From: Gammaproteobacteria bacterium
GTDB lineage: Bacteria > Pseudomonadota > Gammaproteobacteria > Chromatiales > Chromatiaceae
Direction: 5' to 3'
Length of the DNA stretch: 43,809 bases
Assembly (NCBI GenBank): GCA_030066355.1
Contig: JASJBU010000006.1
Location: 1-43,809, forward strand
Shown: positions 36,004 through 43,809 of the stretch, one piece after another
How the letters are laid out: each line of letters begins with the position of its first letter
How positions within the stretch are numbered: the first letter of the stretch is position 1
Notes under the pieces: model-generated
What the model was told of the DNA's origin: nothing
The model's database searches: none
The model's input: the letters and a program-made list of their open reading frames with translations, nothing else
Made by a program: the position numbers and the translations under genes

Positions 36004-36548
36004 GACTTCGCCTCATCCGCTGGCAGGGGACTACGTCCGGTAAGCTGCAGCAGAGCACGAATCACGATGGAGAGCCCCTGCATCACCAGCAACACAGCCA
36101 TGGCAAGAATCAGGCTCTTGAGCAGATACACACCGTCCAGGCCTCCTGCTTCTCGGGAACCCTCGCGCATGGCCCAGGACTGGGAAACGTAATCCCAACT
36201 GGCGACAAATATGAAGATACACACCGGTAGCAAGAGCAACAGACTGCCCAACAGATCCACCCAGGCCCTGGTCATGGGGGGAAAACGCCGAAAGAAGATA
36301 TCCACCCGTACATGACCTTGGTGCTTGAGGGTATAGGCGGTGCCAACCAGGAACAGGGCCGCATGCATGAAGGTGACCGACTCCTGCAACCAGATCCAGC
36401 CCAGATCGAAGGCGTAACGCAGGATGACGACGGTGAAGGTCACCAGTACCATACTCAGACTGAGCCAGGAGACCGCCCTGCCGAGCCACTCGTTGATCGC
36501 ATCAAACCACTGGGCCAAGCGCTCGAAAAACTGCACCACACCTACCAT
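36000..36548 (-). CDS. TRAP transporter small permease (DctQ-like)
   Basis: A 182-residue protein with four membrane segments and the DctQ-family pattern FTVVILRYAFDLGWIWLQESVTFMHAALFLVGTAYTLKHQGHVRVDIFFRRFP. It pairs with the large permease downstream (ATGA overlap). The TRAP periplasmic binding protein is not encoded next to it: the neighbour is a DUF2782 protein, so the binding subunit must be elsewhere. Confidence 0.93.
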   Translation of the reverse strand: MVGVVQFFERLAQWFDAINEWLGRAVSWLSLSMVLVTFTVVILRYAFDLGWIWLQESVTFMHAALFLVGTAYTLKHQGHVRVDIFFRRFPPMTRAWVDLLGSLLLLLPVCIFIFVASWDYVSQSWAMREGSREAGGLDGVYLLKSLILAMAVLLVMQGLSIVIRALLQLTGRSPLPADEAKS

Positions 36549-36558
36549 ACGAAATCAT

Positions 36559-36906
36559 TTACCAGCGCAACAGAATCCACTGCGGTACAGAGATCGTTTC
36601 CGGATCTGTAGAGCGGGAATCGAATTCTCCATCCCCATCCCGGTCAACCAGATAATAGGGCGGACCGACGATCGGTTGGACCTTGACCATGTAGAGCTGG
36701 CCATTCACCCGGTACTCATAGATCGTGCTCTCTTCCTTCTTGATGATCGTGACTTCCGGCTCGATGGCCTCCCCGTCGACCAGGGCGGGGGGAATCTCCG
36801 GCGGCTCCGGAACTGCCTCCGGATCTGCCGCCAGGACAGGCATGCTGGATAACAACGCCCCACCGGCGATAAAAATTGCAAAGACTGAGTCATGTTTCGT
36901 CGGCAT
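36559..36906 (-). CDS. DUF2782 family secreted protein
   Basis: A 115-residue protein with a signal peptide (MPTKHDSVFAIFIAGGALLS, cut near VLAAD) and a compact domain: EVTIIKKEESTIYEYRVNGQLYMVKVQPIVGPPYYLVDRDGDGEFD. This matches DUF2782, a periplasmic gammaproteobacterial family of unknown role. A good ribosome site (GGAGAAGG) precedes the ATG at 36906; frame upstream of it overlaps the LOG gene. It ends 10 bases before the dctQ start and may be cotranscribed with it. Confidence 0.87.
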   Translation of the reverse strand: MPTKHDSVFAIFIAGGALLSSMPVLAADPEAVPEPPEIPPALVDGEAIEPEVTIIKKEESTIYEYRVNGQLYMVKVQPIVGPPYYLVDRDGDGEFDSRSTDPETISVPQWILLRW

Positions 36907-36937
36907 CCGCCTTCTCCTACTTTTTTTACAGCTGAAA

Positions 36938-37663
36938 TTATAATTCCAGCAGTATTTCCTGTTCTTGCGGCGAAGGCTGGAAACCGCGAGTTTCATAGTG
37001 GTCGAAGATCGCCTCGACGACCGCCTTCGGTTCATCAATGACCTGAACGAGATCCAAGTCCGATGGATGAATAGTACCTGTTTCACACAGAGCGTTCCTG
37101 AACCAGTCCAGCAGACCCTGCCAAAAATCGCTGCCCACCAGGATGATGGGAATCTCCCGGGTCTTGCGGGTCTGTACCAGCGTGAGAATCTCGGCGAGCT
37201 CGTCCAGGGTACCAAACCCGCCCGGCATCACCACATAGGCAGAGGCATATTTCACAAACATCACCTTGCGGGCGAAAAAATGCTTGAAGTTGAGGCAGAT
37301 GTCCTGGTAAGGATTGCCGGCCTGTTCTCTGGGCAGTTGAATATTCAGACCGATGCTGGGTGACTTGCCTGCATAGGACCCCTTGTTGGCTGCCTCCATG
37401 ATGCCGGGACCGCCACCACTCACCACTGAAAAACCGCTGTCGGAAAGCAATCGGGCGATCTGCTCAGCCAATGCATAATACGGATGGTCCTTGGACAGCC
37501 TGGCCGAGCCGAAAAAGCTCACCGACGGACTGATGCTGGCCAATTCCTCGAATCCCTCGACGAATTCGGCCATGATTTGAAAGACCCGCCATGACTCACG
37601 GGTCAACTGGCTGTTCTTGTCTCCCCGGGGCAGATGCCGGCGGTCTCTGATATTGATCGTCAT
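36938..37663 (-). CDS. LOG/TIGR00730 family Rossmann-fold protein
   Basis: A 241-residue cytoplasmic protein of the lysine-decarboxylase-like LOG family, which cleaves nucleoside 5'-monophosphates such as AMP or cytokinin ribotides. It shows SFFGSARLSKDHPYY, VVSGGGPGIMEAANKG, the catalytic MPGGFGTLDELAEILTLVQT (PGGxGTxxE) and a C-terminal helical part. Of the in-frame starts I chose the ATG at 37663 (MTINIRDRRHL), where homologues of this longer subtype begin. The physiological substrate is not known. Confidence 0.9.
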   Translation of the reverse strand: MTINIRDRRHLPRGDKNSQLTRESWRVFQIMAEFVEGFEELASISPSVSFFGSARLSKDHPYYALAEQIARLLSDSGFSVVSGGGPGIMEAANKGSYAGKSPSIGLNIQLPREQAGNPYQDICLNFKHFFARKVMFVKYASAYVVMPGGFGTLDELAEILTLVQTRKTREIPIILVGSDFWQGLLDWFRNALCETGTIHPSDLDLVQVIDEPKAVVEAIFDHYETRGFQPSPQEQEILLEL

Positions 37664-37815
37664 GCTGGAGCAGATGGGATTCCAAAAATCAAATTGGCGT
37701 GCATCATAACAAGCAATCCACGAATTCACGAAGCGATGGCGTCAATGGCTGTTGAAATAGATGACGCCCCTGCGTACTCTTCCACGTCCCTCTCCGATTA
37801 CGAACCTTGAATGCC

Positions 37816-38700
37816 ATGCACAGACAATCCCATCTGCTGACAACCAGTGTTATCGGCCTCGGCGCCATGGGCAGCGGAATGGCACTCAATCTGCACCGGC
37901 ACGCAGCCCTTGCAACTGCATGGAACCGTTCCCGCGAGCGGGTCGTGGATTGGGCCTCGAGTGCAAATATCCCGCTGGCGCCAGAGCTCTCGGCAGCGGT
38001 GGAGCAGGCCGAGCTGATCCTCACCTGCGTCTCCCGAGATGAAGATCTCCTGGAGGTGATCGATCGTATCACCCCTGCCCTCACGGCTGACCAGGTGGTC
38101 TTGGATACCTCCACAGTCAGCGTCGAAAGCGCCCGCGAAGCCGCTCGTCGAGTTGCGTCGAGAGGTGCGGAATTCATCGACGGACCGGTCTCCGGCGGCC
38201 GCGAAGGCGCGCAACAAGGCACACTGGTGATGATGGCAGGAGGTGAATCCGCCACACTTGACAGGCTCCGTCCCACCCTGGCCAGCATTACCCGCACGGT
38301 CACCCACATGGGTCCGGTCGGTGCGGGCCAGGCCACCAAGGCAGTGAATCAACTCATGGCCGCCGGCATCAACCAGGCGGTCACCGAAGCCCTGGCCTTC
38401 GGTCAGTCCCAGGGTCTCGACATGTCCCAGGTGATCGAGGTGATCAGCGGCGGCGCTGCGGGCAACTGGTTTCTCGAGCATCGCGGCAATTCCATGCTGG
38501 AGGGCCGTTTCGAGCCCGGCTTCAAGCTCGCCCTGCACCACAAGGACCTGGAGATCTGCCGGCGTATGGCCGAGGTCCAGGGTGTGAATTCCCTACTGCT
38601 GGAGATGACCTTGGCAGACTACCAGACCCTGCTCGACGAAGGTCGCGGCGACGAGGACATCTCCAGTCTGTTTCGCCTCAAACACCGCCTGTATGAGTAG
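37816..38700 (+). CDS. NAD(P)-dependent beta-hydroxyacid dehydrogenase
   Basis: A 294-residue member of the 3-hydroxyisobutyrate dehydrogenase / tartronate semialdehyde reductase family. It has the nucleotide-binding GLGAMGSGMA near residue 15, the substrate motif DGPVSGGREGAQQGTL near residue 120, the catalytic lysine in GAGQATKAVNQLM and the C-terminal KDLEICRRMAE. The exact substrate is open; related proteins include succinic-semialdehyde/glyoxylate reductases. A TTG at 37807 is in frame; the ATG at 37816 was preferred. The end overlaps the rep start by 8 bases. Confidence 0.9.
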   Translation: MHRQSHLLTTSVIGLGAMGSGMALNLHRHAALATAWNRSRERVVDWASSANIPLAPELSAAVEQAELILTCVSRDEDLLEVIDRITPALTADQVVLDTSTVSVESAREAARRVASRGAEFIDGPVSGGREGAQQGTLVMMAGGESATLDRLRPTLASITRTVTHMGPVGAGQATKAVNQLMAAGINQAVTEALAFGQSQGLDMSQVIEVISGGAAGNWFLEHRGNSMLEGRFEPGFKLALHHKDLEICRRMAEVQGVNSLLLEMTLADYQTLLDEGRGDEDISSLFRLKHRLYE

Positions 38701-40699
38701 TCTTAACCCCGCCCAGCGGGAGGCGGTGCATTACATCGACGGTCCCTTGCTGGTGCTTGCCGGGGCCGGCAGCGGTAAGACCCGGGTGATCACCCGCAAG
38801 ATCGGCTACCTGGTCGAGCAGTGCGGCATCCAGCCCCGCCAGATCACCGCCGTCACCTTCACCAACAAGGCGGCCCGGGAGATGAAGGAGCGGGTTGGGC
38901 AGCAACTCGGGGGAGAGAAAGGCAAGGGGCTCAATATCTCCACCTTCCACACCCTGGGGCTGAACATCCTGCGCCGGGAGCTCCAACGGCTCGGCTACAA
39001 GCCCGGCTTCTCGATCTTCGACGATCAGGACATTGCCACCCTGCTGAAAGACCTGTTGCGCAAACAGAACAGCGGCGACGAGGCGGTGGTCTCCACCGCC
39101 CAGTGGCGCATCTCCGCCTGGAAAAACGATCTGATCGATCCGGCACAGGCTCTTAACCGGGCGGAGGACGAACTGGATACCGCCCAGGCCCTGCTGTACG
39201 CCAACTACCAGCGTGCCCTGAAGGCCTACAACGCGGTGGATTTCGACGATCTGATCCTGCTGCCGGTGCAACTCTTACAGACCGACCCGGAGGCCCTCGA
39301 GGGTTGGCAGAACCGTATCCGCCACCTGCTGGTCGACGAATACCAGGACACCAATCTGGCCCAGTACGAGCTGGTCAAACTGCTGGTGGGGGTGCGCGCC
39401 GCCTTCTCCGTGGTAGGCGACGACGACCAGTCAATCTACGCCTGGCGCGGGGCACGGCCGGAGAATCTGGCCCGACTCAAAGAGGACTTCCCGCAGCTCA
39501 GGGTAATCAAACTGGAACAGAATTACCGCTCCAGCGGACGCATCCTTAAGGCCGCCAACCAGCTGATCGCGAATAATCCTCACGTATTCGACAAGCGGTT
39601 GTGGAGCGAGCTGGGTCCCGGCGCCAATCTGCGGGTTCTGGAATGCCGCAATGAGGAGCACGAAGCGGAGCGGGTGGTCTCGGAAATTCTGCACCACAGG
39701 TTCACCGGCAAGACCAGCCTTGATGACTATGCCATTCTCTATCGGGGCAACCATCAGGCCAGGATCTTCGAAAAGGCCCTACGGGCCCACAACATCCCCT
39801 ACTTCCTGAGCGGCGGCACCTCCTTCTTCGCCCGCACCGAGGTCAAGGACGTCATGGCCTATCTGCGCCTGCTGGCGAACCCGGACGACGACAGCGCCTT
39901 TCTGCGTATCGTCAACACCCCGCGTCGGGAGATCGGTCCGAGCACCCTGGAAAAGCTCGGCGCCTACGCCCAGCAGCGGGAGATCGGCATGTTGTCCGCC
40001 TGTTCTGAACTGGGTCTGAAAGAAAGCCTCTCCAGCCGGCCCTATGGGCGCCTGCAGGAATTTTCCAAGATGATCGATCACTACGACCGAAAGGCTGAGA
40101 ACGAGGACCCGGTCCAGGCGATCCGTAGCTTGATCAACGAGATAGATTACAGCGACTGGGTTCGGGAGAACAGCAGCAGCGAGGCGGTGGCGGAGCGGCG
40201 CATGGAGAATATCCAGGAGCTGCTGGATTGGCTCAACGCCCTGCAGAACGGCGAACTGCAGGAGAAGACCCTGGGGGAGATGGTCAACCACCTGACCCTC
40301 ATGGACATACTGGAACGCCAGAACGAGGAACGTGGTGAAGACCAGGTCCATCTGATGACCCTGCATTCCGCGAAGGGGCTGGAGTTCCCGCATGTCTTCC
40401 TGGTCGGCATGGAGGAAGAATTGCTCCCCCACCGCACCAGCATCGAGGAGGACAACATCGAGGAAGAGCGGCGCCTGGCCTATGTGGGCATCACCCGCGC
40501 TCAACGCAGTCTGACCATGACCTATGCCGCAAAACGCAAGCGCTATGGCGAATGGGCACAGTGTGAACCCAGCCGCTTCCTGCAGGAATTGCCGGAAGAC
40601 GAACTGACCTGGGAGGGGCGAAACAGCGATCTGACAAAAGCACAGAAACAGGAACGGGGCGCGGCGCATCTGGCCAACCTCAAATCCATGCTTTCCTGA
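38693..40699 (+). CDS. rep: ATP-dependent DNA helicase Rep
   Basis: A 3'-5' UvrD-family helicase that supports replication fork progress. The 668-residue protein starts MSSLNPAQREAVHYIDGPLLV with Walker A AGAGSGKTRV, then TFTNKAAREMKERV, the Walker B LVDEYQDTNLAQYEL, VGDDDQSIYAWRGA, LEQNYRSSGRIL, TLHSAKGLEFPHVFLVGMEE and ERRLAYVGITRAQRSL. Length and motif set fit Rep better than UvrD or PcrA. It overlaps the dehydrogenase gene by 8 bases, which couples them. Confidence 0.95.
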   Translation: MSSLNPAQREAVHYIDGPLLVLAGAGSGKTRVITRKIGYLVEQCGIQPRQITAVTFTNKAAREMKERVGQQLGGEKGKGLNISTFHTLGLNILRRELQRLGYKPGFSIFDDQDIATLLKDLLRKQNSGDEAVVSTAQWRISAWKNDLIDPAQALNRAEDELDTAQALLYANYQRALKAYNAVDFDDLILLPVQLLQTDPEALEGWQNRIRHLLVDEYQDTNLAQYELVKLLVGVRAAFSVVGDDDQSIYAWRGARPENLARLKEDFPQLRVIKLEQNYRSSGRILKAANQLIANNPHVFDKRLWSELGPGANLRVLECRNEEHEAERVVSEILHHRFTGKTSLDDYAILYRGNHQARIFEKALRAHNIPYFLSGGTSFFARTEVKDVMAYLRLLANPDDDSAFLRIVNTPRREIGPSTLEKLGAYAQQREIGMLSACSELGLKESLSSRPYGRLQEFSKMIDHYDRKAENEDPVQAIRSLINEIDYSDWVRENSSSEAVAERRMENIQELLDWLNALQNGELQEKTLGEMVNHLTLMDILERQNEERGEDQVHLMTLHSAKGLEFPHVFLVGMEEELLPHRTSIEEDNIEEERRLAYVGITRAQRSLTMTYAAKRKRYGEWAQCEPSRFLQELPEDELTWEGRNSDLTKAQKQERGAAHLANLKSMLS

Positions 40700-40813
40700 G
40701 CTGAACTCAACGGGTTAGCTCCCAAGCCAACCGTCAGATTCAAGTATTCCTCATCTCGCGCCGTTACCCTGGATGCTAGCTACGCAGGAGATTGGCAATC
40801 CTGATTGTTTGCC

Positions 40814-40833
40814 AGATCCACAGGCATGGATCT
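40814..40833 (+). promoter_or_regulatory. Hairpin in the chemoreceptor leader
   Basis: AGATCCA and TGGATCT form a perfect 7-bp stem with a 6-base loop, 37 bases before the chemoreceptor ATG. It could be a terminator of upstream transcription or a leader structure. No known riboswitch consensus was recognised. Confidence 0.3.
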
Positions 40834-40869
40834 TTGCATCGTGCAGAAAAAAACCGAGGGAAATTCCAA

Positions 40870-42495
40870 ATGGCCATCTTAAAACGCTCGCTGACCCAAC
40901 AGTTCACCATCATCCTTGTGCTTGGACTGCTGTTACTCGGTGCGGCAGGCATCTATGGTTTTGCCGTGCTCTCAAATATTCTTGAAACCTATGATCATGC
41001 ACTCCACCGACAGGTGGTCAATGAACGACAGATCCTGATCATCCAGAATGATTTCAAGAAACAGGTCCAGGAGTGGAAGAATGTCTTGTTGCGCGGGCAT
41101 CAGACGAAAGATCTCAACAAATATTGGGGGAAATTCGAGAAAAAAGAACGCTCAATCAGAGAAAAGATTACCCAGCTACTGCCCCATCTGAGTAACCAGG
41201 AGTCCGAACAACTGCTGAATGCTTTCCTCGAGTCACATCAGATCATGGGCAAAGCCTATCGGGAAGGGTTGGAGAAATTCAAGGCCGCTGACTTTGATCC
41301 AAAGGTAGGTGACAAAGTCGTGAGAGGGATCGACCGGGCACCGACCGAACAACTGGCAGATGCCGCTGCACTGATTTCGCAAGAGGTCATTTCCCATACT
41401 GAAGAGCTGCATGAACAGAGCCAAGCAATCATGCTGCTGACCACGATATTGTCGGTGATCGCCATCACCGTCTTCTCTGTCCTCGGAGGGCTCCTGGTAA
41501 AACGACAGATCATCAGGCCGACCCAGGAGATATCCACCTGTCTCAGGCGTTTTGCCGAGGGGGATTTCACAGCCGCCAAATTAAACAACTACGGCGGTGA
41601 ACTGGGCGAGGTGGCGAGCAGTGCCGGCCACGTCAAAGAGCATCTCGGCCAGATCATGCAAAATGTCCGGCAGGTCGCCCAGGAACTCTCGGCAGCCTCT
41701 GGGGCCTTGACCTCTGCGACTCACAATACTCAGGCCAATCTGACACGCCAACAGGATGATATCCAACAGGTCGCTGCAGCCATGGATCAGATGTCCACAG
41801 TGGTCAGCCAGGTATCCGGCAACACCAGTACTGCAGCCGATGCAGCCGAACAGGCCTCCAAGGCGACACACGATGGGAGTGACGTGGTCAGGCAGAGCGT
41901 CGCAGATATAGGAAACCTGGCGAAAGGGGTGGAAGATGCCTCACAAGTGATTAAACAGCTTGAGTCCGATGTTTCAAACATTGGCACGGTATTGGACGTC
42001 ATTCGCAGTATTGCTGAACAGACCAATCTGCTCGCCCTGAATGCCGCCATCGAAGCCGCCAGGGCAGGCGAACAGGGTCGCGGGTTTGCCGTGGTGGCCG
42101 ATGAGGTGAGAACCCTGGCGGGACGCACCCAGGAATCGACCAGTGAGATTCAGGAGATGATCGAAAAGCTCGAGCAAGGTACCACAAAGGCGGTGAGTGT
42201 CATGCAGGAAAGCCAGGCTCAGGCCATCCGCAGCGTAGAACAATCCAGTGGCGCAGGAGAGGCGCTCGAATCCATCGCCGAGGAAGTCAACTCAATCCTC
42301 GAGATGAACAAGCAGATCGCCATGAGCGCCCGGGAACAGGCCACGGTCACCGAAGAGATCCATAAAAACATCACCAACATCAACAGCCTCTCAAAACATA
42401 CGGCGGATCAGGCCCATGAGATGTCAGCATCGGGCGAAAGTGTTTCCAGGCTGGCCCAACAGATGGATCAACTGGTCAATCGATTCAAGGTTTGA
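40870..42495 (+). CDS. Methyl-accepting chemotaxis protein
   Basis: A 541-residue transmembrane chemoreceptor. Segment TM1 is residues 12-34, and a periplasmic helical sensor of about 150 residues (35-186) contains WKNVLLRG, typical of four-helix-bundle sensors. TM2 is 187-210, followed by a HAMP domain and a cytoplasmic signalling domain with the highly conserved tip around [20 protein letters not shown] and [18 protein letters not shown]. There is no CheR/CheB-docking pentapeptide at the C-terminus (ends RFKV). The ATG at 40870 has a GAGGGAAA ribosome site. The ligand is unknown and no other chemotaxis gene is nearby. Confidence 0.95.
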   Translation: MAILKRSLTQQFTIILVLGLLLLGAAGIYGFAVLSNILETYDHALHRQVVNERQILIIQNDFKKQVQEWKNVLLRGHQTKDLNKYWGKFEKKERSIREKITQLLPHLSNQESEQLLNAFLESHQIMGKAYREGLEKFKAADFDPKVGDKVVRGIDRAPTEQLADAAALISQEVISHTEELHEQSQAIMLLTTILSVIAITVFSVLGGLLVKRQIIRPTQEISTCLRRFAEGDFTAAKLNNYGGELGEVASSAGHVKEHLGQIMQNVRQVAQELSAASGALTSATHNTQANLTRQQDDIQQVAAAMDQMSTVVSQVSGNTSTAADAAEQASKATHDGSDVVRQSVADIGNLAKGVEDASQVIKQLESDVSNIGTVLDVIRSIAEQTNLLALNAAIEAARAGEQGRGFAVVADEVRTLAGRTQESTSEIQEMIEKLEQGTTKAVSVMQESQAQAIRSVEQSSGAGEALESIAEEVNSILEMNKQIAMSAREQATVTEEIHKNITNINSLSKHTADQAHEMSASGESVSRLAQQMDQLVNRFKV

Positions 42496-42505
42496 ATCAA
42501 TAAAA

Positions 42506-42534
42506 AGGCCTCCCTAGTTTTCCCAGGGAGGCCT
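42506..42534 (-). terminator. Strong intrinsic terminator between chemoreceptor and cytochrome c5
   Basis: AGGCCTCCCT and AGGGAGGCCT form a 10-bp perfect stem with a 9-base loop. On the minus strand it is followed by TTTTT, so it is a canonical intrinsic terminator for the cytochrome gene and probably also stops the chemoreceptor transcript. Confidence 0.85.
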
Positions 42535-42556
42535 CTGTGCCAGCAAATTCGGATGG

Positions 42557-43138
42557 TTAAAGCGTCAGCACCCATTCCACGATGGTTCGGATGTTTTCCT
42601 CGCTGATGTGTGCATTCGGCGGCATGGGGATCTGTCCCCAGGTACCGACACCGCCCGCCTTGACCTTCTCAACCAGCATATCGAGTGCTCCCGCGTCATC
42701 CTTGTACTTGGCAGCCACCTCTTTGTAGGCTGGTCCAACCACCTTGGCTTCGAGTTGGTGACAGCCCATGCAGCCACTGGAGGTGGCGAGGGACTCGGCA
42801 TCGGCCGTCGCCGCAGCGGCAACTTCGGCAACGGCATCGGTGGCCGCGGCTTCGACTTCGGCAGCCGCCTCGGTGACCGCTGCAGTCACCTCGGCCACCG
42901 CTGAGGACTCAGCCGCCTCTGGAGCCGGTTCTGTCATTTCTGGGGCGGTATCGGCAGCCGCAACAGGTGCAGGGGCCGGTGCCTCAGCCGCCGCAGCCTC
43001 AACGTTCACCTTGCCGATCGGTGCGATACGCTCCAGCACATCCGCCCGATCTTCCGCCCATACCGAGGAAACCGAGAGCAGCGCTAAGGTGCCTGCAAAT
43101 ATTATCTTGCCAAATGTGGATGCAGCAGTAGTCTTCAC
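42557..43138 (-). CDS. Cytochrome c5-like protein with long Ala-rich linker
   Basis: A 193-residue periplasmic monoheme cytochrome. The signal peptide is cut near VWA-ED (residue 28). The mature protein starts ADVLERIAPIGKVNVE, as in cytochrome c5 relatives. Residues 48-120 are an extreme alanine/glutamate/valine/proline linker, and the heme domain follows with CMGCH (Cys123, Cys126, His127) and the probable ligand Met172 in GQIPMPPN. Usual c5 proteins are about 100-130 residues; the excess is the linker. It is transcribed alone, with a strong terminator. Confidence 0.9.
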   Translation of the reverse strand: MKTTAASTFGKIIFAGTLALLSVSSVWAEDRADVLERIAPIGKVNVEAAAAEAPAPAPVAAADTAPEMTEPAPEAAESSAVAEVTAAVTEAAAEVEAAATDAVAEVAAAATADAESLATSSGCMGCHQLEAKVVGPAYKEVAAKYKDDAGALDMLVEKVKAGGVGTWGQIPMPPNAHISEENIRTIVEWVLTL

Positions 43139-43291
43139 AGGTATCGTCCTCCGTTTGTTTGAGTCTTACCGGCCCGGAGCACCAGGCATTCATCAGAAAA
43201 TTAGAAGATTATACCTTTTGCACCCAAAAAGAGCGAACCAGGGAGTTGGACGCAATTGGATCAGACGGGTACACTACGCGCTCGCAAATTG

Positions 43292-43363
<72 letters not shown>

Positions 43364-43368
<5 letters not shown>

Positions 43369-43412
43369 AACAGACAAAAGCCACCTCCCGGGTGGCTTTT
43401 GTCTGTTTGGCG
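43364..43412 (+). terminator. Very long terminator hairpin overlapping the tRNA 3' end
   Basis: Two perfect 22-base arms (43364-43385 and 43391-43412) flank the loop TCCCG. The inner part, AAAAGCCACC with GGTGGCTTTT, is a canonical intrinsic terminator. The outer part includes the tRNA discriminator and CCA end, so the right arm carries an inverted copy of the tRNA 3' terminus. Confidence 0.8.
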
Positions 43413-43661
43413 TGCGGTCAGGTGATTGGTATCCCTTAGGGTTCGACAAAACGGCAGGAGCGCCGTTTAGGACGCTGCTAGCCGCCCGCAGGGTGAAGGC
43501 CAGGGTTGGCCTGAACCAATCCCTCTCGTCGATCGCTCACCCAACGACTTCAAAGACGACGTCCTTAACCCTCCGTAGCCGTGTCTAAGCGACCTCCAAA
43601 TCGTCGGATCTGCCGCCCTTCGCCTGCAGTCTGTTGCGAAGGTGTGAGAACGGGCCACTGA
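43413..43661. other. Intergenic region downstream of tRNA-Arg
   Basis: No reliable gene. It contains a perfect hairpin, AAACGGC (43449-43455) and GCCGTTT (43462-43468), with a 6-base loop. Short frames here look random. Being immediately 3' of a tRNA gene it is a typical place for an integrated element to begin, but no integrase or direct repeat of the tRNA end is visible inside the window. Confidence 0.35.
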
Positions 43662-43809
43662 TCACCATTCGTAGACGTCACTTTCCAGGTCTTCATCGGC
43701 GAACAAGTCGATCCTCTCCTCTAGGAAGTTGATCGCTCCGTCGACGTTCAGCCAATGTTGCTCCATGACCGCCTCGGTGGGAGTCCCGTCATCCAACACT
43801 CCGTTTGCC
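43662..43809 (-). CDS. C-terminal end of an unknown acidic protein (cut by window edge)
   Basis: On the minus strand an open frame enters from the right edge and stops with TGA at 43664-43662. It encodes 48 residues, strongly acidic, including TPTEAVMEQHWLNVDGAINF and the end LESDVYEW. I do not recognise a family. Codon choice and composition look coding. It lies just beyond tRNA-Arg, so it may belong to an accessory segment. Confidence 0.5.
   Translation of the reverse strand, partial: ANGVLDDGTPTEAVMEQHWLNVDGAINFLEERIDLFADEDLESDVYEW

Noticed and set aside
40700-40869. Cyclic-di-GMP riboswitch before the chemoreceptor
   Set aside because: Only a simple hairpin is visible; the conserved GEMM core around ACGCAAAGC is missing.
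43467-43658. Short minus-strand frame after tRNA-Arg
   Set aside because: The composition is random-looking, with no ribosome site and no similarity recognised.

Overview
The window is a chromosomal segment of a moderately GC-rich gammaproteobacterium. The housekeeping gene sets lnt-corC-ybeY-phoH-miaB, ubiX-mpl, yicC/gmk and rph-rdgB support this. Several c-type cytochromes, a periplasmic rhodanese, a menaquinone locus and a TRAP transporter suggest a respiratory bacterium, possibly a sulfur oxidiser of the Chromatiales/Sedimenticolaceae type. That lineage guess rests on gene content only.

Layout. (1) 1-5.8 kb: thiD-thiE-hemL and a small lipoprotein gene form a tightly coupled operon, followed by a three-part DedA/PAP2/LssY membrane protein and a lipoprotein cytochrome c. 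(2) 5.9-10 kb: a minus-strand ubiX-mpl-membrane protein block, an unrecognised 299-residue protein, and a secreted rhodanese with a good promoter and an adjacent palindrome. (3) 10.4-22.2 kb: a dispersed menaquinone locus. menF and menD are followed by a 3.6 kb block of unrelated genes, then menB-menA-menC-menI, with menE convergent and overlapping menI. No menH is present. (4) 22.5-27.5 kb: lnt, a shortened corC, ybeY, phoH and miaB, all on the minus strand. (5) 27.9-34.5 kb: an AT-richer lipoprotein gene, gmk, an M48 lipoprotein protease and yicC, then a coupled Ser/Thr kinase-PP2C pair, rph and rdgB. (6) 34.6-43.8 kb: TRAP dctQM without dctP, a DUF2782 protein, a LOG-family protein, a beta-hydroxyacid dehydrogenase coupled to rep, a chemoreceptor, a cytochrome c5 with an alanine-rich linker, tRNA-Arg(CCG), and the tail of an unknown gene.

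The most unusual observation is inside the block that interrupts the men genes. A secreted PKD-domain protein (14258-15607) has an in-frame TGA exactly where the first cysteine of a CxxCH heme motif is expected, giving (TGA)-Ala-Leu-Cys-His. Five bases after the TGA comes an 8-bp hairpin with a 5-base loop that has a G in its second position, resembling a bacterial SECIS element. The gene has a strong Shine-Dalgarno sequence, a signal peptide before the TGA and 392 open codons with three intact PKD repeats after it. The best reading is a selenocysteine-containing UxxCH protein. A recent Cys-to-stop mutation or a sequencing error is the alternative. No selenocysteine machinery genes lie in the window, so this needs the rest of the genome to be tested.
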